NCBI GenBank assembly: GCA_016929595.1
Contig: JAFGIN010000054.1
Coordinates: 16,071-80,070 of the forward strand
Reading direction: 5' to 3'
Source of the DNA: Chitinispirillaceae bacterium
Lineage (GTDB): Bacteria > Fibrobacterota > Chitinivibrionia > Chitinivibrionales > Chitinispirillaceae
DNA: 64,000 bases
The position numbers and the translations under genes are program-made. Positions 1 to 8,497 of this stretch are shown here, one piece after another. Position 1 is the first letter of the stretch. Each line of letters starts with the position of its first letter. Below the pieces are notes generated by a model that worked only from the letters and a program-made list of their open reading frames with translations, was not told the origin of the DNA and ran no database searches.

Positions 1-1054
1 GTGCTACACTGATAGATGTTGCATAATGAATCGAATGTATAGTCACCTGATCAGTAGCGATGTGGTTTTTTACAGGTGCAGTTTTCAAAGGAAGGCCCAT
101 ATTGACACGTTGCCAAGACCTTCCGCTATCGTTCGACCTGAATATCCCATCAGTGTTTGTTCCTGCAAAGATGGATGCTCCGATTGCAGTGATGACAGTA
201 ACATATCCGGAAAGTCCACTGTCTGACTTCAACCATGTGTTACCATTGTCGGTCGAGCGGATGATACCACCAGGAGATAATGCGGCAAGCAGTACATTCC
301 CGGAAGTCGCTAACGTAGAGTTGTATCGGTTAAAAGAAGCAGAAAATTCTACTGGGGTACAATTGATCCATGAGCTTCCCGAATCTGTTGAACGAAAAAT
401 ACCTTTATCATTTGATGTAAAAATCGCATTTCCTGATTTAGTCAAATTATAAAAATATGTAACAGGATCCCCGGATGTGGCTGGGGTAATTTTCTCGAGC
501 GTGTAACCCATATCAACTGAACGGAAGAGGTCACCTGAAGCAATAAACAACAGCGTGTCCATTGGTAAAAATTGACACCCGGTAACGTATTCATCGTTGT
601 AGGTAATAACTTTCATAGCTGTGTCATTGTCTTTTAAAAAAAATGGGTTACAGTCATCCAATCCAACGAATAATATATTCTGATGTTTCAGCAGGGACAA
701 AATGTATATGCAGGATTGAAGACTTTGAGAGGTCTCTATTTTACTCCAGGTTTTTCCCTTGTCTGTAGAGTGATAAATAAAATATTCAACAGCAGCGTAG
801 AGATTTTTACCATCAAATTCAAGGGCGCTCACTTCTTTGCCAGAAAAATCAGACAGGTTCCACTGCGCACCATTGTTAATCGAGACAAACAGGCCTCTGG
901 GAGTTCCCGCGAAAATGGTATCGTTGAATCCTGTGATTGCGTTAATGTTATTATTTAACACTTCATACTTTTGAGTGCCCTCTGAAATTCCCAGCCGATT
1001 GAAGCTTATTACTATAATTCCTATCAGGACAAATTTGATTGTAGTGTGGTTCAT
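1..1054 (-). CDS. Secreted Asp-box (BNR/sortilin-like) repeat protein, C-terminus cut off by the window
   Basis: An open frame runs on the minus strand from ATG at 1054 (GGAG five bases upstream) to the window edge, so only the first 351 codons are visible. The N-terminus (MNHTTIKFVLIGIIVISF) is a signal peptide or membrane anchor. The body carries repeated Asp-box-like motifs of the form S-x-D-x-G-x-x-W: STDKGKTW, STDSGSSW, STDNGNTW, SNDSGRSW, each preceded by a hydrophobic strand and a phrase such as IFAGT or IFTSN. This pattern is typical of beta-propellers of the sortilin/BNR/Ycf48 type, used for substrate binding or as scaffolds. No catalytic residues can be assigned. In FCB bacteria such proteins often end in a type IX sorting domain, but that end lies outside the window. 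Function unknown beyond a secreted propeller. Confidence 0.8.
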   Translation of the reverse strand, partial: MNHTTIKFVLIGIIVISFNRLGISEGTQKYEVLNNNINAITGFNDTIFAGTPRGLFVSINNGAQWNLSDFSGKEVSALEFDGKNLYAAVEYFIYHSTDKGKTWSKIETSQSLQSCIYILSLLKHQNILFVGLDDCNPFFLKDNDTAMKVITYNDEYVTGCQFLPMDTLLFIASGDLFRSVDMGYTLEKITPATSGDPVTYFYNLTKSGNAIFTSNDKGIFRSTDSGSSWINCTPVEFSASFNRYNSTLATSGNVLLAALSPGGIIRSTDNGNTWLKSDSGLSGYVTVITAIGASIFAGTNTDGIFRSNDSGRSWQRVNMGLPLKTAPVKNHIATDQVTIHSIHYATSISVA

Positions 1055-1788
1055 ACCAACTCCGATGGTTATAGTGATGAAGGATGAGATTCCATACGCA
1101 ATATATGAATTTTTGAAGTTGTTTCATTACCCAATTACATTGGTTGATAGAAATACCATTATTGTTCACCAATTCGTCCAGTGATCTGAATTACACTTTT
1201 TTCGGCGTGATTTGTTTATTTGTCCAACTGTATCTTTTGAGATTAATCGTAACTGGAAAGGAGGCTCGAAAACCATAGGAAATTCCCTGGAGCTCTTTTA
1301 ACTTTGGAGGAACTTCAAAAAAATATTGAGAAAAGGAAATGAATTATACAGGCGGCCAAAACGTGATTTACTGTAATTTTTACAAGGGCTGCACATTTTG
1401 ACATTGTACTGAAGTTTCATCGCATTTACGTTTTTTTTTGCTTTTATAAGAACAGTCGCGCTATTGTGACTACAACCTTCCGATAATTGCATATTTGCAA
1501 CTCGCCTTAGCATTTTTTCAGCTATGCATCACACAAGTGAAGATTCAACCCGACCCTGCGATTTCAGATGCAACCCCTTTGAAGTAGAATAGTGTGCTCT
1601 TTTAATACAACACTATTATTCCCCGGCATCAGTTTTTTCTAAACCCGTACTTTCAGCCTTATAATCTGCATTCAGCTTTTTCTTGCTATTCTTGTTATAC
1701 TCCTGCCAAAAGTTGTCTCTCAATTCCCTGTCAATCAACATTGGAAAGTCCATATAAACAATAGACGATGGAATGAATGCAACTATCC

Positions 1789-1864
1789 ATGTTTTCTCAG
1801 AATTTCTCATTCCCCCTCTCCATTCATTTGATGGAGAGGGGGACAAAGGGGGTGAGGCGAACGC
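1789..1864. repeat. REP-like hairpin repeat, copy 1
   Basis: A perfect 12-bp inverted repeat (ccccctctccat at 1812-1823 and atggagaggggg at 1831-1842, 7-nt loop) is followed by ggggtgaggcgaacgc. The flanking phrase ccatgttttctcagaa at 1789 recurs at 2054 (ccatgctttctcagaa). Similar cccctctcc...ggagaggg...gtgaggc elements are widespread REP-type repeats in bacteria. Confidence 0.7.
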
Positions 1865-1960
1865 GATCAATGATAATTACATATTTCACACAACTGCACC
1901 AGCATTAAAATGCAGGCCACACAATTATCTGCGATATTTGCAGTTTCTCTATTAGCGAAA
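1859..1960. repeat. Intergenic repeat module, copy 1
   Basis: The segment starting gaacgcgatcaatgataatt and continuing through cacacaactgcac and gcattaaaatgcaggccacac is repeated with substitutions at about 4036-4160. Both copies directly follow the gtgaggc/atgaggc end of a REP-like hairpin, so the hairpin and this tail probably form one composite repeat. Confidence 0.65.
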
Positions 1961-1970
1961 AATAGGAACC

Positions 1971-2126
1971 CATGCCTTGACACACGCTCCCCGTCTCCCG
2001 GATGGGAGAAGGGGTTGGGGGAAGAGGTCACCCGCAAAGCGAAACATGAGAATCCATGCTTTCTCAGAACTCCTAATTCCCCTCTCCAACTATTGGAGAG
2101 GGCGCAAGAGGGTGAGGCGAACGCTC
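1971..2126. repeat. REP-like composite repeat, copy 2 (two hairpins)
   Basis: The module begins ccttgacacacgctccccgt, continues ctcccggatgggagaagggg, and contains a second perfect hairpin (ccctctccaa 2080-2089 / ttggagaggg 2093-2102) ending ggtgaggcgaacgc. The first part matches 3951-3990 and the second matches the copy at 1789-1864, so the modules are shuffled between sites. Confidence 0.7.
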
Positions 2127-2303
2127 ACTAAAAGTGAGCACTTCTTTGTTTCAAAAACACTGTAATGCGTTAAAATATGATATATTAACAGATATACACA
2201 GTACAAACTTTCTATTATACAGTGTTACACAATGTTCAGGATTTCATAAGATTTACATTAGCATAACTGATAAAGCAATCACCAAATCTTGCCGGATAGA
2301 AAA

Positions 2304-3722
2304 ATGATGAAAATTAGTGCTGTTTTTTTAATCTTTTTGCTAACCACTACAGTAACTGCCCAGGAAAATCAGGACCGTTTATTTGATACCAGGACTATTC
2401 ATTCCATAAAAATCAATTTTTATAAATCTGATGACTGGGATTCAGTACTGGCCAGATTCAACGTGGGAAATGACACCCTTACTTATACACCGGTAAAAAT
2501 AAAAATCGATTCTACCATCTTTGACAGCGTTGGTTTATCAATAAAAGGCCATCCATCAATAAATCCAGATGGATCATATCAGAAATACCCTTTTAAAGTT
2601 GATTTCAATGAATTCAAAAAAGGTCAAAAGTATGATAATGTGAAAAAGTTCAATCTAAACGTCAATGCATTCGATAATAATATCGTAATGAACAACGTTT
2701 TTGCCTATTTCGGGCTTCCATACCAGCGTGTCTCAAAAACACAGGTTACCCTCGACACTGTTAATTTAGGTGACTATATTATTGTTGAACAGGTTGATAA
2801 AACTTTTTTAAACAGAACATTTGGAAATAAAAGCGGCAATTTATACAAAGGAGATTTGCAGGCGAATCTTAAATACCTCGGTGATGATCAGGCTTTTTAC
2901 GAGAATAAGTATACCTTAAAAACCAACGAGGACAAGAATGATTACTCAGACCTGATTCATTTTATTGATATTTTAAACAATGTGAAAAATGAACAGGCAC
3001 TGGAAGATTCCATACGAAGCAATTTTGATATTGACAACTATATAACTATTTTATCGGTTCAGATCGTAATGGGTAAAATTGATGATTACTTTGATAAAAA
3101 TCACAACTATTATCTTTATCATAATGATGAAACAAAACGGTTCTCTTTTATCCCCTATGATAACGATATGATAGCGCAACGAAATCCATTGTTCATAGGA
3201 AATGTTGGAAATCTACCGTTATTAAAAAGCATATATACAATTCCGGCTTTGAAAAACCAATACTTTAACTGCATGTGCAATGTGTTCTCTAAAATCGGAT
3301 CCAGTTTTCCTGCTATCGAAACAAAATATGATTCCGATTATACTCTTTACAAAAACAAAACAAGTGAAAATATCATCTATTTAGAGTCACAAATGAAGAG
3401 CTCTGGATTTACCTGCCCAAAAGTTGGTACATCGAAAAAGTTAGTTAATAATCAATCTGTTTCCAGTGAACAACAGACACTTCACCCATTTGAAAACAAG
3501 CTTCGTATTACTACTTCATTAATAACCGGTAAAGAATTCAGTCTGGCAATTTATTCGGTGAACGGCCGGATACGCTATAATCAAACTTTTCAAAATACCC
3601 AGCCGGGTATACTACATATTGATCTCTCTTTTTTACCGCCAGGCAGTTACGTTGCAGAGATGAAATGCACTTCCGGAAACAGAGTGCAGAAATTTGCCAT
3701 TTCCTCTTTCTGCAAACAGTAA
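2304..3722 (+). CDS. CotH-kinase-family secreted protein with C-terminal sorting tail
   Basis: 472 residues from ATG 2304; the frame is open back to a TTG at 2289, but the ATG gives a clean signal peptide (MMKISAVFLIFLLTTTVTAQ) and has GGA seven bases upstream. The body resembles the CotH kinase-like family (PF08757), an atypical protein-kinase fold first described in Bacillus spore coat protein H. Supporting features are the opening strand after the signal, the VEQVDKTFLNRTFGN block, and the late FSFIPYDNDM, which matches the FxPWDxD metal-binding element of CotH proteins. The last 80 residues, ending PPGSYVAEMKCTSGNRVQKF, form a beta-sandwich tail resembling type IX secretion sorting domains. 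In bacteria of this type CotH proteins are surface or secreted and often accompany cellulolytic machinery. The phosphorylation substrate is unknown. Stands alone between repeat-rich spacers. Confidence 0.8.
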   Translation: MMKISAVFLIFLLTTTVTAQENQDRLFDTRTIHSIKINFYKSDDWDSVLARFNVGNDTLTYTPVKIKIDSTIFDSVGLSIKGHPSINPDGSYQKYPFKVDFNEFKKGQKYDNVKKFNLNVNAFDNNIVMNNVFAYFGLPYQRVSKTQVTLDTVNLGDYIIVEQVDKTFLNRTFGNKSGNLYKGDLQANLKYLGDDQAFYENKYTLKTNEDKNDYSDLIHFIDILNNVKNEQALEDSIRSNFDIDNYITILSVQIVMGKIDDYFDKNHNYYLYHNDETKRFSFIPYDNDMIAQRNPLFIGNVGNLPLLKSIYTIPALKNQYFNCMCNVFSKIGSSFPAIETKYDSDYTLYKNKTSENIIYLESQMKSSGFTCPKVGTSKKLVNNQSVSSEQQTLHPFENKLRITTSLITGKEFSLAIYSVNGRIRYNQTFQNTQPGILHIDLSFLPPGSYVAEMKCTSGNRVQKFAISSFCKQ

Positions 3723-3855
3723 AACAGGCAGGTTCTTTAGATTGCAGCCGCATTGTCAGCAATATTTATAATGTTTCCCCTGCAAAGAAAAAAATATCTT
3801 TGTATTTACTACAATAATTAATGGCTCTACAAACCATGGACTGTAACACACTGCT

Positions 3856-3883
3856 GTAGGGGCTCAAAATTTTGAGCCCCTAC
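3856..3883. repeat. 28-bp perfect palindrome
   Basis: gtaggggctcaaaa (3856-3869) is followed immediately by its exact reverse complement (3870-3883). It lies 134 bases after the CotH stop. It could fold as a terminator-like hairpin, but no T-tract follows. Palindromes of the form GTAGGGGC...GCCCCTAC are dispersed repeats in many bacterial genomes. Confidence 0.75.
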
Positions 3884-3948
3884 TACGCCAAACCCCAGCG
3901 TTATCCGCGATAGTTCTCGGCATTCACCCTTGAGAATAGTAACCTGAG

Positions 3949-4160
3949 TGCGTTGACACACGCTCTCCGTCTCCCGGATGGGAGAAGCGATGCAGCGATC
4001 CCGCACTCGGAACGAACTGGGGCCGGGGGATGAGGCGAACGCGAGCAATGAAAACTACGCATTTCACACAACTGCACAGGCGAAACTGAACATGCATTAA
4101 AAATGCAGGTCACACATTTACCTGCAATATTAGCTGTTTCTAATAGAAAAAAAATATAAC
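3949..4160. repeat. REP-like composite repeat, copy 3
   Basis: This begins gttgacacacgctctccgtc with tcccggatgggagaag, runs through an unrelated GC-rich middle to gatgaggcgaacgcgagcaatg, and ends with the tail module found at 1859-1960 (cacacaactgcac, gcattaaaaatgcaggtcacac). It is followed at about 4185-4212 by a cgtgtatttcgtgtatttcgtg direct repeat. A 107-codon minus frame (3901-4224) crosses the whole element and is not a gene. Confidence 0.65.
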
Positions 4161-4284
4161 AAAACAAACTATCCACATTCTTTTGTCGTGTATTTCGTGT
4201 ATTTCGTGGTTTCTCTTGAACCACTAGCTCAAATGTTCTGGAGGCATCCTGTAATATCCAATTCGGTGTGGTTGTAAAAGATAT

Positions 4285-6372
4285 TCACTTTAAAATTCGC
4301 AAATTAAACGTAGTCGTCAATGCCTGCGATTCTACTCTGCAATAATAGACACCTGAAGCCATATTGTCAATTAAAAAGAACTGTTCTTGCGGTCCAATCC
4401 CTGAAAGACCGCAGAAAAGCGTCTTTACCGGCTTACCCATGGTAGTAAAAATCTTTACTTTAAGGTTCTGTTTTTTTATAAAACAGGTTTTCAAACGAAT
4501 TTTGTGTTTTTCATATGAAACCGATATGTTTGAATGTATTGGCTGATGCGAATATGCTACGGCAGTTTCTCTGTTCCTTTTGAGGTGCACTGATGCATCA
4601 ACAATACCTGTGACATTTGCTTTTTCATCGGACGACACAACTACATACCATAGCTGCTTGTCATCAGGCACAGCTATAAAACTGTCGGTTTTCGCAATCC
4701 TCTTTTTCATCAATACGACCTCAAACAGCTCACCTCTGCTATATTTCTCATAATTACTGCTATTACAAATAAAGAGATCGATACAACCGGTTTTTCGCTC
4801 ATCAGTGAACGTACACGGAAACGAGTGATTAAACAATGCATACTCATTTTTACCGTAAACAAATTCTTTCTGTGCATCTAATGAAAACGTTATCATTACA
4901 GATTTATCATTGTCAATTTGCTGATTCACGATCTGATATTTCAATTTTTCGGAACTGCCAGTAAGTATTGGATCCCATAGATACCGTTTACCAGCAACAG
5001 ATCCCTTTATAATTGAAGTTTTATTTTTTGTTCCCCTGCGGCTCTGTATCTCTCCAGTAAAAACAGGTATATCATCCCCCAGTAAAAACCTGCAAAAGCC
5101 ATCACTACCGGTCCATCCAGCCAGAAGAAAATTACCCGGAGCCCCGTCGGCATCGATAGTAATTCTTGCGCCATCAACCGGCAAGCCCTTTGAATCCTTC
5201 ACGTTTACATCAAGAGTACAGACCGGTGTATAATGCTCTGTCGTCCCCTGGATAAACCCGTCACCCCGCCAGTTAAAACAACCATTCAAAGGTCCCTTCG
5301 ATGGATCTGCCCAGTAATCATTTGCATGTGATGGTTCATTCATCCGATCGATCCATCCATTGATCGGCTCCCAGTCAATCCATCGACCACCATCATAAAA
5401 CTCGTTCCACTTATGATCGTAACGACTTGCTTTTGTTAAAGTAACCGGAATGAGAACCGTGCGTGCTGCTGCAGATGCAAACCAGCCGTGCTCAGAACAG
5501 GTTCCTTTATGCTGATGGTAGAGATATACCGGTTGTGGCCAGCGATACTCAGGAAACCCGCCTCCCCAGGGCATTATCAGATTGCACCACTGGGAGAGAC
5601 GACCCAGCGCACCGTTTTCGGCAACACTGTTCACTTTATTTGCCCATAGAAAAGTAATCCCTTTCATTGTATCACAAAGAGCATTGTACCCACTCTCCCT
5701 GTAATCCCACAGATACGTACGCCAGAACTTCCCCTGTGAAGGCGATGTTGGATTTGGAGAGTTTTTGTTGATATATGCCGGAAGCTCACCCTGAAGTTTT
5801 GGAAAGACTACATACCAGTAATAAATATCTCTGGGAAGTACATGTTTTACCACACTTCCCTTCTCGATTACATTGTAAGAAGTTGTTGAGAAATAATTCC
5901 TGTCCGACCCGGAATTTCCACTATCAATTATTGATACATACTCCAGCACCGAGTCTGCCCGATACACCTGTAAAACGTTTTCTCTGATTAACTCAGGATA
6001 GAATCCTTTACTATTGATCACCTCGAGAGGCAGATGAGCGATAGTAAAAGCAATCTCATCGATGTAGGGATCTTTTGCATCAGTTATAATCCGTGCATAG
6101 GTCTCCTGCAAGGCTTCAGGAAGGGATATCAATTTATCTATAAGAGCCATGCGTTGCCACTCAGGAGCGATTGCAACTGCCCGCTCTGCATTTTTGACCA
6201 GCCCACTGCCATGAACCTGAACAGATGAACCGACATAGTCATCAGCTGAATTAATGATCCAGCAACAATGGTTTTTTACGGGTACCCGAACAGTCTCAAC
6301 TGTAGAATCGACCGTTACCCATCCTGCATACAGGGATGATATCGATACCAACAGGAATACAAACAGTTTCAT
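4285..6372 (-). CDS. Secreted transglutaminase-like protein with C-terminal sorting tail
   Basis: 695 residues with an N-terminal signal peptide (MKLFVFLLVSISSLYAGW); the ATG has AAGGA nine bases upstream. The centre contains a transglutaminase/protease-like (papain-fold) core with a visible catalytic triad: Cys292 in GTCSEHG, His320 in YDHKWNEFY and Asp333 in GRWIDWEP. After it comes an Ig-like or carboxypeptidase-regulatory-like segment (LDVNVKDSKGLPVDGARITI), then a second beta-rich region and a type IX-like sorting tail ending GVYYCRVESQALTTTFNLR. Such proteins may cleave or cross-link peptides or isopeptide bonds outside the cell; the substrate cannot be read from sequence. Downstream of the amidase/Ccs block but separated by 108 bases, so probably its own unit. 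Confidence 0.85.
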   Translation of the reverse strand: MKLFVFLLVSISSLYAGWVTVDSTVETVRVPVKNHCCWIINSADDYVGSSVQVHGSGLVKNAERAVAIAPEWQRMALIDKLISLPEALQETYARIITDAKDPYIDEIAFTIAHLPLEVINSKGFYPELIRENVLQVYRADSVLEYVSIIDSGNSGSDRNYFSTTSYNVIEKGSVVKHVLPRDIYYWYVVFPKLQGELPAYINKNSPNPTSPSQGKFWRTYLWDYRESGYNALCDTMKGITFLWANKVNSVAENGALGRLSQWCNLIMPWGGGFPEYRWPQPVYLYHQHKGTCSEHGWFASAAARTVLIPVTLTKASRYDHKWNEFYDGGRWIDWEPINGWIDRMNEPSHANDYWADPSKGPLNGCFNWRGDGFIQGTTEHYTPVCTLDVNVKDSKGLPVDGARITIDADGAPGNFLLAGWTGSDGFCRFLLGDDIPVFTGEIQSRRGTKNKTSIIKGSVAGKRYLWDPILTGSSEKLKYQIVNQQIDNDKSVMITFSLDAQKEFVYGKNEYALFNHSFPCTFTDERKTGCIDLFICNSSNYEKYSRGELFEVVLMKKRIAKTDSFIAVPDDKQLWYVVVSSDEKANVTGIVDASVHLKRNRETAVAYSHQPIHSNISVSYEKHKIRLKTCFIKKQNLKVKIFTTMGKPVKTLFCGLSGIGPQEQFFLIDNMASGVYYCRVESQALTTTFNLRILK

Positions 6373-6480
6373 TAAGCGGATCCTTTTTGCCGTAGGGTTA
6401 TTGATAAGATAAACAAAATCTAAAAATAATGGACATATTTTTCATGATAGTCCATATCGATAGCCCGAAAATGGCAGTGA

Positions 6481-8493
6481 CTATTGCTGTTTGTAGTATT
6501 CGATAATTCCATTCGCTGCAGTGCGGGCTATGCATCGCCAGGATTGAGGCTTCAGAGATTCAGGATCATTCAGAGGAGACAATGATAATGCTACAGCCGG
6601 GCATTCAGTCTGCTGCAGGACATACATTACTTTTTCCTGCACTGCCACTGATGAGGAAGATTCATTCTTCCAGCATCCGGCAACACAATCTGAAAGTTGT
6701 TTTCCTTTTGCGCTTCCGGGCATACAGGCTATATATGGTGAATTTTCTGTACTATCTGCCCTTATTAAAATATAGAGATCAGCGCCGGCATTCTGAGCTC
6801 GTAAAACCCTTTCGGTTACATGAATCGTGCGATCATCATCCCTGGCAAAAAGAACATAAGCCCCATATTCTTCTAATGTCGAAACTATATAATTGGAAAC
6901 TTTTCTGGTTATGTCGCACGCTCTTGCTCCCGTTTTACTTATACCACCATTTTCTGCCCCTCCGAATTCCGGATCAATCACAATCGTTTTACCGAACAGA
7001 ATACCTGATGAACGTGGTGAAATTGTTATACAGTTTAACTTGTTTCGCTTTATACCCAGCGAAGTATCGACATACCCTTTTGCAGATACAGCAATTGAAA
7101 CTTCCTCAACAGTACTGTCTTCTGTTAAAAAAGAGAAAAAGCCGTTATTATCGGTAATGGCTGGGATGCCCTCACAGAAAATTAAACAATGTCGAGGTCT
7201 GAATCCTGAATCCACAGACCGTATAAACCCCTGAAATGGATGCACCCTTGTTGTATCAGCCATGATATCCACATCCTGAACTACAGAGTCGCATTGTAAA
7301 CGGAAATGTTCAACGACATCACTCAGACGATGATAACAGAGAGCGATTCCATTTTCAACCGATACGGTATCTTTTGTATCATGAATAACCGGTGTTCCAT
7401 CCCTGACAGGAAACCCGATACTATCAAGTACTGTTACCGTTACAGGAACAACAGACCCGACCGGAAAATTCCCGGAATGTACAATAAAGGTGCAGGGTGA
7501 CCGGTTAATCTCGTATGACAAATGAACTCTGGTTGCCAGATTACCATTGCGATTTCCGGCAAAACAGGTAATGGTATATTTCCCATTAGCAAGCGGCCAG
7601 GGCAAAACAGCTGTAAACCCCGATCCGGTAATTTTCCCTGAAAGTTTTTTCTGATTACAATAGATACCTGTTGTCTGGGAATCGAGGGGAATATCACTTT
7701 TAATCGTGGCAGAAATGATTTTTCTGCTGGAGTCAATTTTTACAGATCTAATTTTGGGAACTCCACCGGAAAACCATCTGACTATTCCACGAAAATAAGC
7801 CATCGCTTCCAACGCAAGAGCCGCACTGTCCCCCAGGATTTTTTCCATTTCAGGGTGAGACAGATACGATGGCTCCCCGATGATCGATGGTACCGTCGTT
7901 TTACGAAGAACAAAATAGTTACCTGTATGTACGGTTGATTGTCCAAGTCCAAGCAAGCTGCTGAATTCAGCATTGATGATCACCGCAGCATCAAGTGACC
8001 CATCGGGATCCCCCTGAGCATAAAAGATCTTTGGAACATTGACATCCCGTGAATCATTTTCAGTCCCGTTATGATGAAGAGATACGAACAAATCGGGCTC
8101 CAGAGAATCACGGTAGACACAACGATAAGCCAGATCTTCACGTGCAGTACTTTTTGCAGACCACAACACAGTTGTATCCGATTCTCTTGTCATGAATACT
8201 TTCGCACCATGATATTCTAACTGTTTTTTGAGTATTTTTGCTACGGAAAGATTGATATCACTCTCTTTTGTCCCATATAAACCTACGGCACCACTTGTCT
8301 GGTTTCCATGTCCCGGATCGAGAACCACTCTTTTTCCAGCAAGGTATTTCACATCCTGTATAGTAATCTTTTGTGGCTGGTACCAGTTTTTTGATGAAGG
8401 TGCCGGGGAAAAAGAGATACATGATATGTACTCAAAACAGCAGACTATCCCAATTATTCTAAAGAGAGTTTTTATCACTTTGTTCCCGGACAT
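6481..8493 (-). CDS. N-acetylmuramoyl-L-alanine amidase with a second, degenerate amidase domain
   Basis: 670 residues with an N-terminal hydrophobic segment ending YISC (possibly a weak lipobox). Residues 50-240 are a complete Amidase_3 domain with the zinc set His62 (DPGHG), Glu77 (TKES), His140 (SLHHNG) and catalytic Glu207 (GEPSY); it should cut the lactyl-amide bond of peptidoglycan stem peptides in the periplasm. Residues about 240-490 are beta-rich Ig-like and regulatory-like modules. Residues 499-670 repeat the Amidase_3 fold (GKTIVIDPEFGG, LYILIRADS), but every ligand is replaced: His to Phe510, Glu to Ala525, His to Arg578, Glu to Ser637. The second copy is therefore probably a binding or regulatory pseudo-domain. 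The start lies 4 bases after the upstream ccsA-like stop, implying co-transcription. Confidence 0.87.
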   Translation of the reverse strand: MSGNKVIKTLFRIIGIVCCFEYISCISFSPAPSSKNWYQPQKITIQDVKYLAGKRVVLDPGHGNQTSGAVGLYGTKESDINLSVAKILKKQLEYHGAKVFMTRESDTTVLWSAKSTAREDLAYRCVYRDSLEPDLFVSLHHNGTENDSRDVNVPKIFYAQGDPDGSLDAAVIINAEFSSLLGLGQSTVHTGNYFVLRKTTVPSIIGEPSYLSHPEMEKILGDSAALALEAMAYFRGIVRWFSGGVPKIRSVKIDSSRKIISATIKSDIPLDSQTTGIYCNQKKLSGKITGSGFTAVLPWPLANGKYTITCFAGNRNGNLATRVHLSYEINRSPCTFIVHSGNFPVGSVVPVTVTVLDSIGFPVRDGTPVIHDTKDTVSVENGIALCYHRLSDVVEHFRLQCDSVVQDVDIMADTTRVHPFQGFIRSVDSGFRPRHCLIFCEGIPAITDNNGFFSFLTEDSTVEEVSIAVSAKGYVDTSLGIKRNKLNCITISPRSSGILFGKTIVIDPEFGGAENGGISKTGARACDITRKVSNYIVSTLEEYGAYVLFARDDDRTIHVTERVLRAQNAGADLYILIRADSTENSPYIACMPGSAKGKQLSDCVAGCWKNESSSSVAVQEKVMYVLQQTECPAVALSLSPLNDPESLKPQSWRCIARTAANGIIEYYKQQ

Positions 8494-8497
8494 TTAT

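Larger units (their letters stand above)
1055..2303. other. Gene-poor repeat-rich intergenic region
   Basis: This stretch has no convincing gene. Short open frames exist (for example minus 1298-1513 and minus 1616-1870), but they lack a good ribosome binding site and family resemblance. The frame at 1616-1870 runs partly through a repeat, and its C-terminal 45 codons look protein-like, so it may be the remnant of a lost gene. The second half holds the REP-like repeat modules listed separately at 1789-1864, 1859-1960 and 1971-2126. Confidence 0.6.

Noticed and set aside
1616..1870. 84-codon minus frame
   Set aside because: The N-terminal part is repeat sequence. The C-terminal 45 codons look protein-like, but no family or ribosome site supports a living gene; at most a remnant.
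3901..4224. 107-codon minus frame
   Set aside because: It crosses the whole composite repeat; the composition follows the repeat and there is no ribosome site.
6582..7157. 191-codon plus frame inside the amidase gene
   Set aside because: Antisense shadow of a well-supported gene, with no ribosome site and no family resemblance.
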